Assembly: GCA_003525525.1 (NCBI GenBank)
Contig: DQED01000095.1
Coordinates: 1 to 11,836 of the forward strand
DNA length: 11,836 nt
Direction: 5' to 3'
Source of the DNA: Desulfovibrio sp.
GTDB taxonomy: Bacteria > Desulfobacterota > Desulfovibrionia > Desulfovibrionales > Desulfovibrionaceae
In this document: piece after piece, positions 1 through 6,556 of the stretch
Layout of the letters: every line of letters starts with the position of its first letter
Numbering within the stretch: position 1 is the first letter of the stretch
Program-made: the position numbers and the translations under genes
The notes under the pieces: model-generated
What the model saw: only the letters and a program-made list of their open reading frames with translations
The model's database searches: none
What the model was told of the DNA's origin: nothing

Positions 1-1
1 G

Positions 2-163
2 CAGAGCCCGGACGGCGACGCGCGCAGCGCGCTTGTCGCGGCGCTGCGCCGCGCCGGCGGCAACCGTTCCGGCGCGGCAAGGCTCCTTGGCGTCAGCCGC
101 GGCACGGTGCTCAACCGCATGCGCAAATACGGAGTGGATTCCAGACATGTCCTCGACTATTAG
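2..163 (+). CDS. C-terminal end of a Fis-type HTH transcriptional regulator (partial, 5' end outside window)
   Basis: Only the last 53 codons are present, entering in frame from the left edge and ending at TAG. The peptide contains a Fis-type helix-turn-helix: an ALVAALRRAGGN helix, then RSGAARLLGVSRGTVLNRMRK. This matches the HTH_8 domain that ends most sigma-54-dependent activators (NtrC family). The AAA+ domain and any receiver or sensor domain would lie upstream and cannot be seen, so a smaller Fis-like protein is also possible. The reading frame overlaps the start of the following cyclotransferase gene by 17 nt, so the two are probably co-transcribed. The DNA-binding call is secure; the sigma-54 activator assignment is inferred from the family. 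Confidence 0.8.
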   Translation, partial: QSPDGDARSALVAALRRAGGNRSGAARLLGVSRGTVLNRMRKYGVDSRHVLDY

Positions 164-953
164 CCGGTCGTTTGGCCGGCTCGTCATCCTCGCCGCGTGC
201 CTGCTTTTCGCGTCGGCGTCCCTGTCCCTGGCCGGCGCGCCGGTCTTTACGGCCCGAAGCGTCGCACAGCTCCCGCACGATCCCGCGGCCTTCACCCAGG
301 GCCTTCTCTATGCCGGCGGCGTTTTGTACGAGAGCACGGGCCTTTACGGCCGCTCCTCCCGGCGACGCCTGGACGTGAAATCCGGCAAGGTGCTCGCCAG
401 GTGCGACCTGCCCGCCGCGCTTTTCGGCGAGGGACTTGCACTCGCGGACGGCCGGCTCTACCAGCTGACTTGGCGCGAGGGGCAGGTGTTGGTGGCCGAC
501 CCGCAGACGCTCAAGACGCGGTCCGTGCTGCCCCTGCCCACCGAGGGCTGGGGCGCAACGGTTCTCGACGGGGCGCTGGTGGTCAGCGATGGCTCGGACA
601 GGATCGCCTTCTACGATCCCAACGACATGAAACTCCTGGGCAGTCTGGCCGTAACCGACGAGGGCGCGCCGGTGACTGCTCTCAACGAACTCGAAGTCGT
701 GGGCGGCATGCTCTGGGCCAACATCTGGCACGACACCCGCATTGCGGTCATCGACCCGGCTTCGGGCAGGGTGGTCGCCTGGGTGGACTGCGCCGCCCTG
801 GCCCGGCCCCAGCTCGCGGTCGATTCCGAAAACGTGCTCAACGGCATCGCCTGCGATCCGGCCACGGGTCGCGTCTGGGTGACGGGCAAGAACTGGTCCG
901 CGATCCACCAGATCGACGTGCCCGGGCTGCCCATTGGCGCGCCGCTGCCCTGA
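147..953 (+). CDS. Exported glutaminyl-peptide cyclotransferase (glutamine cyclotransferase family)
   Basis: This 268-residue protein belongs to the bacterial/plant-type glutamine cyclotransferase family (beta-propeller, PF05096), which converts N-terminal glutamine of peptides to pyroglutamate. Conserved blocks occur in the expected order: HDPAAFTQGL, LYESTGLYG, FGEGLA, YQLTWREG, EGWGAT, SDGSDR, LNELE, WANIWH, VLNGIA and VTGKNW. The N-terminus has basic residues, a hydrophobic core and SLAGA before the mature domain, so export to the periplasm by Sec is likely. ATG 147 is chosen because the signal peptide begins there and GGAG lies 12 nt upstream; the frame is open further upstream, but that part reads as a shadow of the Fis regulator. 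The gene starts inside the preceding regulator gene. Its physiological substrate is unknown; the family call is very secure. Confidence 0.93.
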   Translation: MSSTISRSFGRLVILAACLLFASASLSLAGAPVFTARSVAQLPHDPAAFTQGLLYAGGVLYESTGLYGRSSRRRLDVKSGKVLARCDLPAALFGEGLALADGRLYQLTWREGQVLVADPQTLKTRSVLPLPTEGWGATVLDGALVVSDGSDRIAFYDPNDMKLLGSLAVTDEGAPVTALNELEVVGGMLWANIWHDTRIAVIDPASGRVVAWVDCAALARPQLAVDSENVLNGIACDPATGRVWVTGKNWSAIHQIDVPGLPIGAPLP

Positions 954-989
954 ACGCACGCGAGGCGCGCGCAAACGGAAAGGACCGAT

Positions 990-1229
990 ATGAAGCAGAA
1001 ATGCAGGATGTGTCGCTATTGGAAGGGGCCCATCCCGGCCGAGCACCGCTATTGTCCGCCCGAGGAGATGCTTACGGGCGAATGGGGCTATTGCAAGCGC
1101 CATGCGCCGGCCCCGGCCGCCGCACCCGTGGAGCAGGCCAGGGGCAAGACCTACGTGGCCGTGTGGCCGGAAACGCAGGCGGATGACCTGTGCGGCGAAT
1201 TCGTGCTCATTCCGCTACACAAGGAATAG
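990..1229 (+). CDS. Small cysteine-rich protein of unknown function
   Basis: This 79-residue protein starts 36 nt after the cyclotransferase, with AAGGA 5 nt before ATG, so it is probably in the same transcript. It begins MKQKCRMCRYWKG (a CxxC pair). Further cysteines follow in HRYCPP and GYCKRH, and a CGEF motif lies near the C-terminus. The order of CxxCxxW, later Cys residues near aromatics, a Pro/Ala-rich linker and a terminal Cys-Gly-Glu-Phe resembles a recurring class of short uncharacterised bacterial proteins. Such a layout would suit binding of zinc or another metal, but that is inference. There is no signal peptide or membrane segment, so it is probably cytoplasmic. The good ribosome binding site and clear codon structure support it as a real gene; I cannot assign a function. 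Confidence 0.75.
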   Translation: MKQKCRMCRYWKGPIPAEHRYCPPEEMLTGEWGYCKRHAPAPAAAPVEQARGKTYVAVWPETQADDLCGEFVLIPLHKE

Positions 1230-1372
1230 CGTTACAGTGATGTTGTGCTGCCAAGTGCGTTTTGGGGCATACCGCAGCATTATGTTATTATGTCTCGGAC
1301 AGATTTTTGCGTCTGAACTTCACGACAGGCGTTGCACGAACAGACGGCTTCGCTGTTGGCATTTCTTTTGGT

Positions 1373-1398
1373 TTGCCGTTATGCTCTTGCTGTATAAT
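1373..1398 (+). promoter_or_regulatory. Candidate sigma-70 promoter for the amide hydrolase gene
   Basis: A perfect TATAAT hexamer sits at 1393-1398 in the AT-rich gap. The best upstream hexamer, TTGCCG at 1373-1378, is only 14 bp away, shorter than the usual 16-18 bp, so the -35 element is weak. The predicted leader would be roughly 120 nt. A second, weaker pairing is TTGGGG at 1262-1267 with TATTAT at 1286-1291. The call rests on sequence likeness only. Confidence 0.35.
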
Positions 1399-1516
1399 GT
1401 GATTTATGCCAAGGTCGTATGGCAGCGTCTCCCCGCGTTGTGCGTCCCTGCTCACTTGGCGGAGATGTCGCGTGTGAGGCTTTAGGGGTATTTCTGCCCG
1501 CAATCCCAACGTTCGT

Positions 1517-1521
1517 GGAGG
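1517..1521 (+). promoter_or_regulatory. Strong ribosome binding site for the amide hydrolase
   Basis: GGAGG lies 7 nt before the ATG at 1529 and fixes the start of the hydrolase, which begins directly with a signal peptide. Confidence 0.75.
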
Positions 1522-1528
1522 CGCTCTC

Positions 1529-2626
1529 ATGTTGAAACGCGCAGTCGTCCTGTTGCTCCTGCCTTGCCTGCTCGGGATTGCCGTGCCGCAAGCGTCGGCT
1601 TGCACCAGTGTACGGATCAAGACGGCGGATGGCCTTGTCTTTTATGCCCGCACCATGGAAGGCGAATGGACGTTGCAGACGGTCCTCGGCATTGTGCCCC
1701 GGGGGATGGCCTATCAGGGCACACTGCCGGATGGGAGCTCCAAGGGTTTGAAATGGAAAACGAAATATGCCTTCGTCGGCATGTTCGATTTCGGCATGCC
1801 CCTGGCCTCGGACGGCATGAACGAAAAGGGCCTCGTGGTCGGACAGCTGTTCCTGCCGGGCTATGCCGCCTACGAACCGTTCGAAAGCGCCAAGTCCGGC
1901 AAGACGTTGGCGCAATATGAATTGGGGACGTGGCTGCTTTCGAATTTCGCGAGCGTGGCCGAGGTGCGCAAGGGCTATCGCGGCGTGCGCGTCTGCCAGG
2001 GCCCCACGGACAAGTCCGGTCCGCTGCCTCTGCATTACGTGGTGCACGATCCGTCCGGCGACTGCGTCGTCATCGAGTACACGCCCGGCAAGGTGACGCT
2101 TTATGAAAATCCGTTGGGCGTCATGACCAACTCGCCGACCATGGACTGGATGCTCACCAACCTCGACAATTACATCAACCTGTCCGTCATGAACGTGCCG
2201 CAAAAAGACCTCAAGGGCCTGACGCTCAGGCAGTTCGGGCAGGGCTCGGGTCTCTACGGCCTGCCCGGGGACTACAGCCCGCCAAGCCGCTTCGTGCGCA
2301 TGGTGGCGCTCAGCCAGGCCGCCTTGCCGGCCAAGGGCGCCGACCAGGGCCTCAACCAAGCCATCACCATTCTGGACAACGTGGACATCCCCATCGGCGC
2401 GGTGCGGGGCTTTGAAGGCAAGGAAGAACGTTTCGACAAGACCATTTGGTCCGTGGTGGCGGACACCGCGCGTATGCGCTATTATTACCGCAGCATGGAC
2501 AACAAGAACTGGCGTTATGTGGACCTGGCCAAGGCGTTCGCCGCAGCCAAGGGCATCGAATCCCTGCCGGTTTTTCTCGCCGTCGATTACCCGGACGCCA
2601 CGGCGCAGGCCACGCCGTTTCATTAA
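1529..2626 (+). CDS. Exported linear amide C-N hydrolase, choloylglycine hydrolase / penicillin V acylase family
   Basis: This 365-residue protein is an Ntn-fold hydrolase of the choloylglycine hydrolase family (PF02275), which cleaves linear amide bonds in substrates such as penicillin V, conjugated bile salts or acyl-homoserine lactones. A signal peptide (residues 1-24, ending ASA) is followed directly by Cys25, so export would expose the N-terminal nucleophile in CTSVRI. Arg41 in YARTME lies 16 residues after the Cys, as in known members; the usual Asp three residues later is Glu44. Also visible are NEKGL, Asn201 in MTNSPTMDW, and Arg254 in PPSRF, which fit the conserved active-site Asn and Arg. 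A periplasmic location is expected. The gene stands alone, between an AT-rich leader and a strong hairpin. Family membership is secure; the true substrate cannot be read from sequence, and bile-salt hydrolysis should not be assumed. Confidence 0.9.
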   Translation: MLKRAVVLLLLPCLLGIAVPQASACTSVRIKTADGLVFYARTMEGEWTLQTVLGIVPRGMAYQGTLPDGSSKGLKWKTKYAFVGMFDFGMPLASDGMNEKGLVVGQLFLPGYAAYEPFESAKSGKTLAQYELGTWLLSNFASVAEVRKGYRGVRVCQGPTDKSGPLPLHYVVHDPSGDCVVIEYTPGKVTLYENPLGVMTNSPTMDWMLTNLDNYINLSVMNVPQKDLKGLTLRQFGQGSGLYGLPGDYSPPSRFVRMVALSQAALPAKGADQGLNQAITILDNVDIPIGAVRGFEGKEERFDKTIWSVVADTARMRYYYRSMDNKNWRYVDLAKAFAAAKGIESLPVFLAVDYPDATAQATPFH

Positions 2627-2635
2627 TGCGAATGC

Positions 2636-2675
2636 GGCGTTCCCGGAATGTCCCTGCGGACATTCCGGGAACGCC
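2636..2675. terminator. Perfect 18-bp hairpin between convergent genes, probable bidirectional terminator
   Basis: The left arm 2636-2653 and right arm 2658-2675 are perfect reverse complements around a CTGC loop. The hairpin begins 9 nt after the hydrolase stop and lies about 37 nt beyond the lgt stop on the other strand. It has no real T run on either side (TTCT on the + strand), so it may end transcripts poorly alone or act as a 3' stabilising structure. The position between convergent genes supports a terminator role. Confidence 0.75.
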
Positions 2676-2712
2676 TTCTGCATGATCTGCGGAAGAGGGG
2701 TGGAAAGCCCTG

Positions 2713-3507
2713 TCAGGCGGCCTTCGTGGGTGCTGGCCGCAGCCAAAGCAGCCACGCGGCCAGCAGGATGACCGGGATGCTCAGCAGCTGGCCCATGGTC
2801 AGCCAGCCGAAGGCCAGGTAGCCGAGCTGCGGATCGGGCACGCGCACGAATTCCACGGTGAAGCGGAAGATGCCGTACCAGAGCAAAAAGACGCCGGACA
2901 CCGCGCCGGTTTTGCGCTTTCTGGCCGAATAGAACCACACGATCAGGAAAAGCGCCAGTCCTTCCAGGCTCGCTTCGTAGAGCTGGGAGGGATGGCGCGG
3001 CAGCCCGCCGGCCCTGGGGTCCGGAAAGACCATGGCCCAGGGCACGTCGCCCACTTTCCCCCACAGCTCGCCGTTGATGAAGTTGCCGATGCGCCCGGCC
3101 AGGATGCCGAGCGGCACGAGCGGCACCAGGAAATCCGCCACGCCCCAGAAGCCCTTGCCCGTCTTTCTCCCGAGCAGCCAAGCGACAACTGCCATGCCGA
3201 CGATGCCGCCGTGGAAGGACATGCCGCCCTGCCAGACCTTGAAAAAGGAGAGCGGATCGGCCAGGAGCCCCGGTAGGTCGTAGAAGAGCTCGTAGCCCGT
3301 GCGTCCGCCGAGCACCACGCCCAGCACCGAATAGGTGATGAGGTCGTCCACTTCCAGGGCGGTCCAGCCCGAATCCGGGCGCGCGGCCCGGTAGCGGCCG
3401 AGCAGCCAGGCCGAGCAGAAGCCGATCAGGTACATGAGGCCGTACCAGCGTACGTGCAGCGGGCCGAGGCTTACGGCCACGGGATCGAACTGGGGATAGG
3501 CGAGCAT
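2713..3507 (-). CDS. lgt: Phosphatidylglycerol--prolipoprotein diacylglyceryl transferase
   Basis: Lgt moves the diacylglyceryl group of phosphatidylglycerol onto the lipobox cysteine of prolipoproteins in the inner membrane, the first step of lipoprotein maturation. The 264-residue product has the usual family length and about seven membrane segments. The signature [13 protein letters not shown] spans residues 138-150. His99 in SFHGGIVG, Tyr22 in VRWYG and Arg139 match residues known to matter in E. coli Lgt, and FRFTVEFVR near the C-terminus is also typical. The ATG at 3507 (MLAYPQFDP) is chosen because the family starts there and AGGA lies 7 nt upstream; the open frame extending further upstream overlaps the TPR gene and has no family likeness. 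It follows the TPR gene by 68 nt on the same strand and may share its transcript. Confidence 0.97.
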   Translation of the reverse strand: MLAYPQFDPVAVSLGPLHVRWYGLMYLIGFCSAWLLGRYRAARPDSGWTALEVDDLITYSVLGVVLGGRTGYELFYDLPGLLADPLSFFKVWQGGMSFHGGIVGMAVVAWLLGRKTGKGFWGVADFLVPLVPLGILAGRIGNFINGELWGKVGDVPWAMVFPDPRAGGLPRHPSQLYEASLEGLALFLIVWFYSARKRKTGAVSGVFLLWYGIFRFTVEFVRVPDPQLGYLAFGWLTMGQLLSIPVILLAAWLLWLRPAPTKAA

Positions 3508-3575
3508 GGGAGCATCCTGGCGCGAGGCCGGTTGGCGTCCGGGCGGCCGGCGGGCCGTCGTTTGGAAAGGGCGGC

Positions 3576-4919
3576 TTACTGCCCCTGGCCGATTTCTTCG
3601 AGCAGGCTTTTGGCCTTGGCGTAGCCCGGATTGAGCTCCAACGCCTTCTTCAGGTAGTCCACGGCCGGGTCCTTCTTGCCGTAGCGGCGGTAGACCGTGG
3701 CGATGTTGTAGCAAACGGCCTCGCCCGTGCGCCACAGATCCGGATTGAGCGTCAACGCCCGGTCCAGGTACTGGTAGGCTTCGATGTACTGACGGCCCTC
3801 GGTGTAGGCCATGGAGATGTTGTAGAACAGGCCGCCGTCGTTGGGCGAAATCTTGAGCGCCTTGCGGTACTCGGCGATGGCGTCCTGCCACTTTCCCTGG
3901 CGACGCAACATGAGGCCCAGGCGGTTGTACGTCTCGATGTCCGAGCGGTCGAGCATGTTCTTGCGGGTGTTGAGCGCCTGGCGCAGGTACTGCTCGGACA
4001 GCTCGGGCGCGGATTCCATGCAGCGTACGGCGATGGACTGGGTGACGCGGCTGACTGCGTCCAGGGCTTCCTTGGTGGCGATGCGCACGGCCTGGTCGAA
4101 GGCCAGCTTGGCCTTGTCGGCGTCGCCCAGCTTGATGTAGCCCGCGCCGATGTCCACCTTGCGATCCACGTTGAGCGGCGACAGCTTGTCCAGGCGTTCC
4201 AGGAACTTGATCTCTTCCTGGGTGTTGCCCTCCTCGCGGTGGAGCTCGGCGATCTTCTTGAGCGGGTCGAGGAACAGTTTCGCGCCTTTTTCCGCCTGGG
4301 TATAAGCCCGAAGCGCGTCGTCGCGCTTGCCCATGGCGCGCAGGGCGTCGCCCATGAGCAGCAGCCCCGACGGACTGTTGGGCTTGAGGTCCAGCACCTG
4401 CTTGGCGGCCTTGGCCGCTTCCAGGGGATTGCCCATGTCGAGGCTCTGGCGGCCCTTGTCCATGAGCTCGCCGAGCTGGCCGCGCGGCTTGACCGTGAAA
4501 GCGATCTTCTCGATCAGCGTATCCGGGGAAATGGGCTTGGTAATGATGTTGTCCGCGCCCAGTTCGTGCAAGAGCACCAGCTTGTCGCGTTCGACTTCGG
4601 TGGTCAGCACGACCAGGAACAGTTCGTTGGCGAAATCGGACTTCAGGTAGCGGATGAGGTCGGAGGTGTTGCGGCCGTTGAGTTCGCGTTCGATGAAGAC
4701 AAGGAGTTTATGGCCCTTTGTCCGCAGCTGCTTGATCTCTTTGTGCAGGCCCTCGATGGTGGCGACGTTGTAAACGCATTCGTCCTTGATCGTGAGATGG
4801 CGCAGGAGGGTGGTACGCAGGTTTTTGTTGAAGACGGCATCGATGCTGACGACCACGAATACGCCGTTTTGCAACGCCACGAATTCCCGGACGTCATCAT
4901 CGTATTGCTTGTTTTTCAT
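3576..4919 (-). CDS. TPR protein with N-terminal degenerate response-regulator receiver domain
   Basis: This 447-residue cytoplasmic protein has two parts. Residues about 20-140 look like a CheY-type receiver: [11 protein letters not shown] as strand 1, [10 protein letters not shown] as strand 3, VVLTTE as strand 4, and NIITKPIS carrying the conserved Lys128-Pro129. The position expected to hold the phospho-accepting Asp carries Glu77, and only one acidic residue (Asp27) is visible where the usual pair sits. Residues about 150-447 form roughly seven tetratricopeptide repeats, for example [25 protein letters not shown] and the final [15 protein letters not shown]. No DNA-binding or enzymatic output domain is present, so it probably acts through protein contacts. 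The start at 4919 has TGAG 6 nt upstream. It lies 29 nt after panB, likely in one transcript. The domain call is secure; the cellular role is unknown. Confidence 0.88.
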   Translation of the reverse strand: MKNKQYDDDVREFVALQNGVFVVVSIDAVFNKNLRTTLLRHLTIKDECVYNVATIEGLHKEIKQLRTKGHKLLVFIERELNGRNTSDLIRYLKSDFANELFLVVLTTEVERDKLVLLHELGADNIITKPISPDTLIEKIAFTVKPRGQLGELMDKGRQSLDMGNPLEAAKAAKQVLDLKPNSPSGLLLMGDALRAMGKRDDALRAYTQAEKGAKLFLDPLKKIAELHREEGNTQEEIKFLERLDKLSPLNVDRKVDIGAGYIKLGDADKAKLAFDQAVRIATKEALDAVSRVTQSIAVRCMESAPELSEQYLRQALNTRKNMLDRSDIETYNRLGLMLRRQGKWQDAIAEYRKALKISPNDGGLFYNISMAYTEGRQYIEAYQYLDRALTLNPDLWRTGEAVCYNIATVYRRYGKKDPAVDYLKKALELNPGYAKAKSLLEEIGQGQ

Positions 4920-4948
4920 GCAGAACTCACAGACAAGGTGCTTCGCGC

Positions 4949-5830
4949 TCAGGCGGGGTCGCCATCGGTCGCTTCGGACCCGACGGCAGACGCGTCGGTC
5001 CGGGAGACAAAGGCGGCATAGGCGTCGGGGGCCATGGAAAAAACATGCTCCGGTCCCGGAAAGACGCCGTTTCTAACCGCATCGGCCCATTGCGTCAACG
5101 CCTCCACGGCAAGATCGCCGAGCTTGGCGTATTGCTTGACGAATTTGGGCAGGAACCGGTCATAAAGCCCGAGCACATCGTGAAAAACGAGCACTTGCCC
5201 GTCGCAATCCGGGCCCGCCCCGATGCCGATGGTCGGCACCGGCAGGCGCTGCGTGACCACCGCCGCGACCGCGGCGGGAACGCACTCGATCACCATGGCG
5301 AAACACCCCGCATCGGCCAGCGCCATGGCGTCATCCAAAAGCCGTGCCGCCGCCTCCGCCGTCTTGGACTGGACCTTGAAACCTCCAAGCGCCGCCACAT
5401 GCTGGGGCATGAGCCCCACATGCCCGATGACCGGGATGCCGGCGGCCACGATGGCCTTGACCTGCGGCAACACCTCGCGTCCGCCCTCCAGCTTGACCGC
5501 GCCGGCCCGGCCCTCCTTGAGGAACCGCCCGGCATTGGCCACGGCCTCGGGCACCGAAACCTGATAGGAGAGAAACGGCATGTCCGCCACGACCAGGGCG
5601 TTTTTCGCCCCGCGCGACACCGCCCGGGTGTGGTGGAGCATTTCCTCCATCGTCACCGAAAGCGTGTCCTCGTGCCCCAGCACCACCATGGCCAGCGAAT
5701 CCCCCACCAGCAGCATGTCAACGCCCGCAGCCTCGGCCAGACGCGCGGCGGCGAAATCATACGCCGTCAACATGGCCAGCTTGCGCGTTCCTTTGGCCGC
5801 CAACACCGCCGGAGCGGTCACCTTGGTCAT
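4949..5830 (-). CDS. panB: 3-methyl-2-oxobutanoate hydroxymethyltransferase
   Basis: PanB adds a hydroxymethyl group from 5,10-methylenetetrahydrofolate to 2-oxoisovalerate, giving ketopantoate for pantothenate and CoA synthesis in the cytoplasm. The 293-residue product has the family blocks MLTAYDF, VGDSLAMVVLGH, VADMPFLSYQ, VKLEGG, GHVGLMPQ, IECVPA and IGIGAGPDCDGQVLV. Asp44, Asp83 and Glu115 fit the metal-binding residues, and Glu182 the catalytic glutamate. The start at 5830 is supported by AGGAGG 6 nt upstream; a longer frame upstream runs into the divergent promoter region. A C-terminal tail of about 25 residues (ending TDGDPA) makes it longer than E. coli PanB. No panC or panD is nearby. 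It heads the panB-TPR-lgt run. Confidence 0.97.
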   Translation of the reverse strand: MTKVTAPAVLAAKGTRKLAMLTAYDFAAARLAEAAGVDMLLVGDSLAMVVLGHEDTLSVTMEEMLHHTRAVSRGAKNALVVADMPFLSYQVSVPEAVANAGRFLKEGRAGAVKLEGGREVLPQVKAIVAAGIPVIGHVGLMPQHVAALGGFKVQSKTAEAAARLLDDAMALADAGCFAMVIECVPAAVAAVVTQRLPVPTIGIGAGPDCDGQVLVFHDVLGLYDRFLPKFVKQYAKLGDLAVEALTQWADAVRNGVFPGPEHVFSMAPDAYAAFVSRTDASAVGSEATDGDPA

Positions 5831-5887
5831 CGCTTTCCTCCTCTTCGGCCTTGCGTCCGTCCGGTCCATGGCTTATGTGCCACGGCC
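5831..5887. promoter_or_regulatory. Divergent panB / trmH promoter region
   Basis: Only 57 bp separate the divergent starts of panB (minus) and trmH (plus), so both promoters must lie here or reach into the opposite gene. The panB Shine-Dalgarno (complement of 5837-5842) occupies part of it. I see no clear -35/-10 pair for either side. Confidence 0.4.
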
Positions 5888-6478
5888 ATGCGCATCTGCA
5901 TCACCGAACGCCGACTCGATCGTATCCGGGACGTCCTGTCCAGACGACAGACCGATTTGACGCTTGTCATAAACAACATTCACGATCCCCACAACGTTTC
6001 GGCCATATTACGAAGCTGCGACGCATTCGGCATCCACCGCGTCCACTTGCTCTATACCGATACCGCCTTTCCCGCGCTCGGCAAGAAATCCTCGGGATCG
6101 GCCAAGAAATGGGTCGAAACCGTGCGCCACAAGGACGCCGCCTCCCTGGCCGCCGTCCTCAAAAGCCAGGGCTACACTCTCGTCGCCACCAGCTTCTCCG
6201 AAACCGCACGGCCATTGACCACGTGGGATTTCACCGGCAAGATCGCCGTCATCCTCGGCAACGAACACCGGGGTGTGGACGAAGACCTCGCTCCCCACGT
6301 CGATGGGGCGCTCTATATCCCCATGCAAGGCATGGTGCAAAGCCTCAATGTCTCCGTCGCCGCCGCCATCATCCTTTACGAAGGCTTCCGCCAACGCCAC
6401 GCCGCCGGCTGCTACGACACCCCCAGCCTGCCCGCGGACGAGCTGGAACGCCTGACCCAGCTCTGGGCGCAGAAGTAG
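5888..6478 (+). CDS. trmH: TrmH-type tRNA (guanosine 2'-O) methyltransferase of the SpoU/SPOUT family
   Basis: The 196-residue protein carries all three SpoU motifs: NNIHDPHNVSAILRSCDAFG (residues about 28-47), AVILGNEHRGV, and IPMQGMVQSLNVSVAAAIILYE. These build the SAM-binding trefoil knot. The N-terminal RRQTDLT followed by HDPHNVSAILR closely follows the arrangement in E. coli TrmH, which 2'-O-methylates G18 in the tRNA D-loop, so TrmH is preferred over rRNA-directed relatives. The C-terminus is about 30 residues shorter than in E. coli. ATG 5888 is the only sensible start, yet no Shine-Dalgarno is visible before it; the frame upstream is open but antisense to panB. The methyltransferase call is secure, the exact target probable. 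Confidence 0.88.
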   Translation: MRICITERRLDRIRDVLSRRQTDLTLVINNIHDPHNVSAILRSCDAFGIHRVHLLYTDTAFPALGKKSSGSAKKWVETVRHKDAASLAAVLKSQGYTLVATSFSETARPLTTWDFTGKIAVILGNEHRGVDEDLAPHVDGALYIPMQGMVQSLNVSVAAAIILYEGFRQRHAAGCYDTPSLPADELERLTQLWAQK

Positions 6479-6504
6479 CGAGAACGGGAGAGAAGGCGGA
6501 GGCA

Positions 6505-6545
6505 TCTTCCTCTTTCCCTTTCTCTTTCTCTCTCCCTCTCCTTCC
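6505..6545 (+). repeat. Uninterrupted polypyrimidine tract with mirror symmetry
   Basis: Forty-one consecutive C/T bases lie between the convergent trmH and flippase genes, and a looser pyrimidine-rich stretch continues to about 6588, into the flippase 3' end. Positions 6510-6524 form a perfect 15-nt mirror repeat centred on 6517, extendable to 6505-6529 with one mismatch; a second perfect mirror spans 6530-6540. Such homopurine-homopyrimidine mirror repeats can form intramolecular triplex (H-DNA). No classical terminator hairpin is seen here, so the tract may affect how the two converging transcripts end. That role is inference. Confidence 0.7.
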
Positions 6546-6556
6546 ATCCGCTCTCC

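Larger units (their letters stand above)
1230..1528. other. AT-richer intergenic stretch, no gene recognised
   Basis: About 300 bp lie between the small Cys-rich gene and the amide hydrolase gene. The run is visibly richer in A and T than the coding DNA on either side, with several T runs and TATTAT/TATAAT-like hexamers. No convincing protein or RNA gene is seen; the open frames crossing it lack conserved features. It probably holds the end of the upstream transcript and the promoter and leader of the hydrolase gene. Confidence 0.6.

Noticed and set aside
192..200. Lipobox-like LAAC in the cyclotransferase signal peptide
   Set aside because: The Cys comes after only a very short hydrophobic stretch and hydrophobic residues continue beyond it to SLAGA, so ordinary signal peptidase I cleavage is more likely.
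1249..1280. Weak dyad GTGCTGC / GCAGCAT after the small Cys-rich gene, considered as a terminator
   Set aside because: Only about seven pairs with a loop of around 20 nt and no following T run.
1357..1371. Possible sigma-54 promoter (TGGCAT, 5 nt, TTGG) near the hydrolase leader
   Set aside because: The -24 GG is present but the -12 element reads GG instead of the nearly invariant GC, so the match is inadequate, despite the Fis-type regulator nearby.
1379..3181. Long open frame on the minus strand across the hydrolase gene
   Set aside because: It is antisense to the clear choloylglycine hydrolase and part of lgt, has low-complexity composition and no family motifs; a by-product of high GC.
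3508..3891. Upstream extension of the lgt reading frame
   Set aside because: It overlaps the TPR gene on the same strand in another frame and reads as Arg/Pro/Gly-rich shadow; the Lgt family starts at 3507.
5045..5887. Upstream extension of the trmH reading frame
   Set aside because: It is antisense to panB and is His/Arg-rich with no recognisable domain; SpoU homology starts only after 5888.
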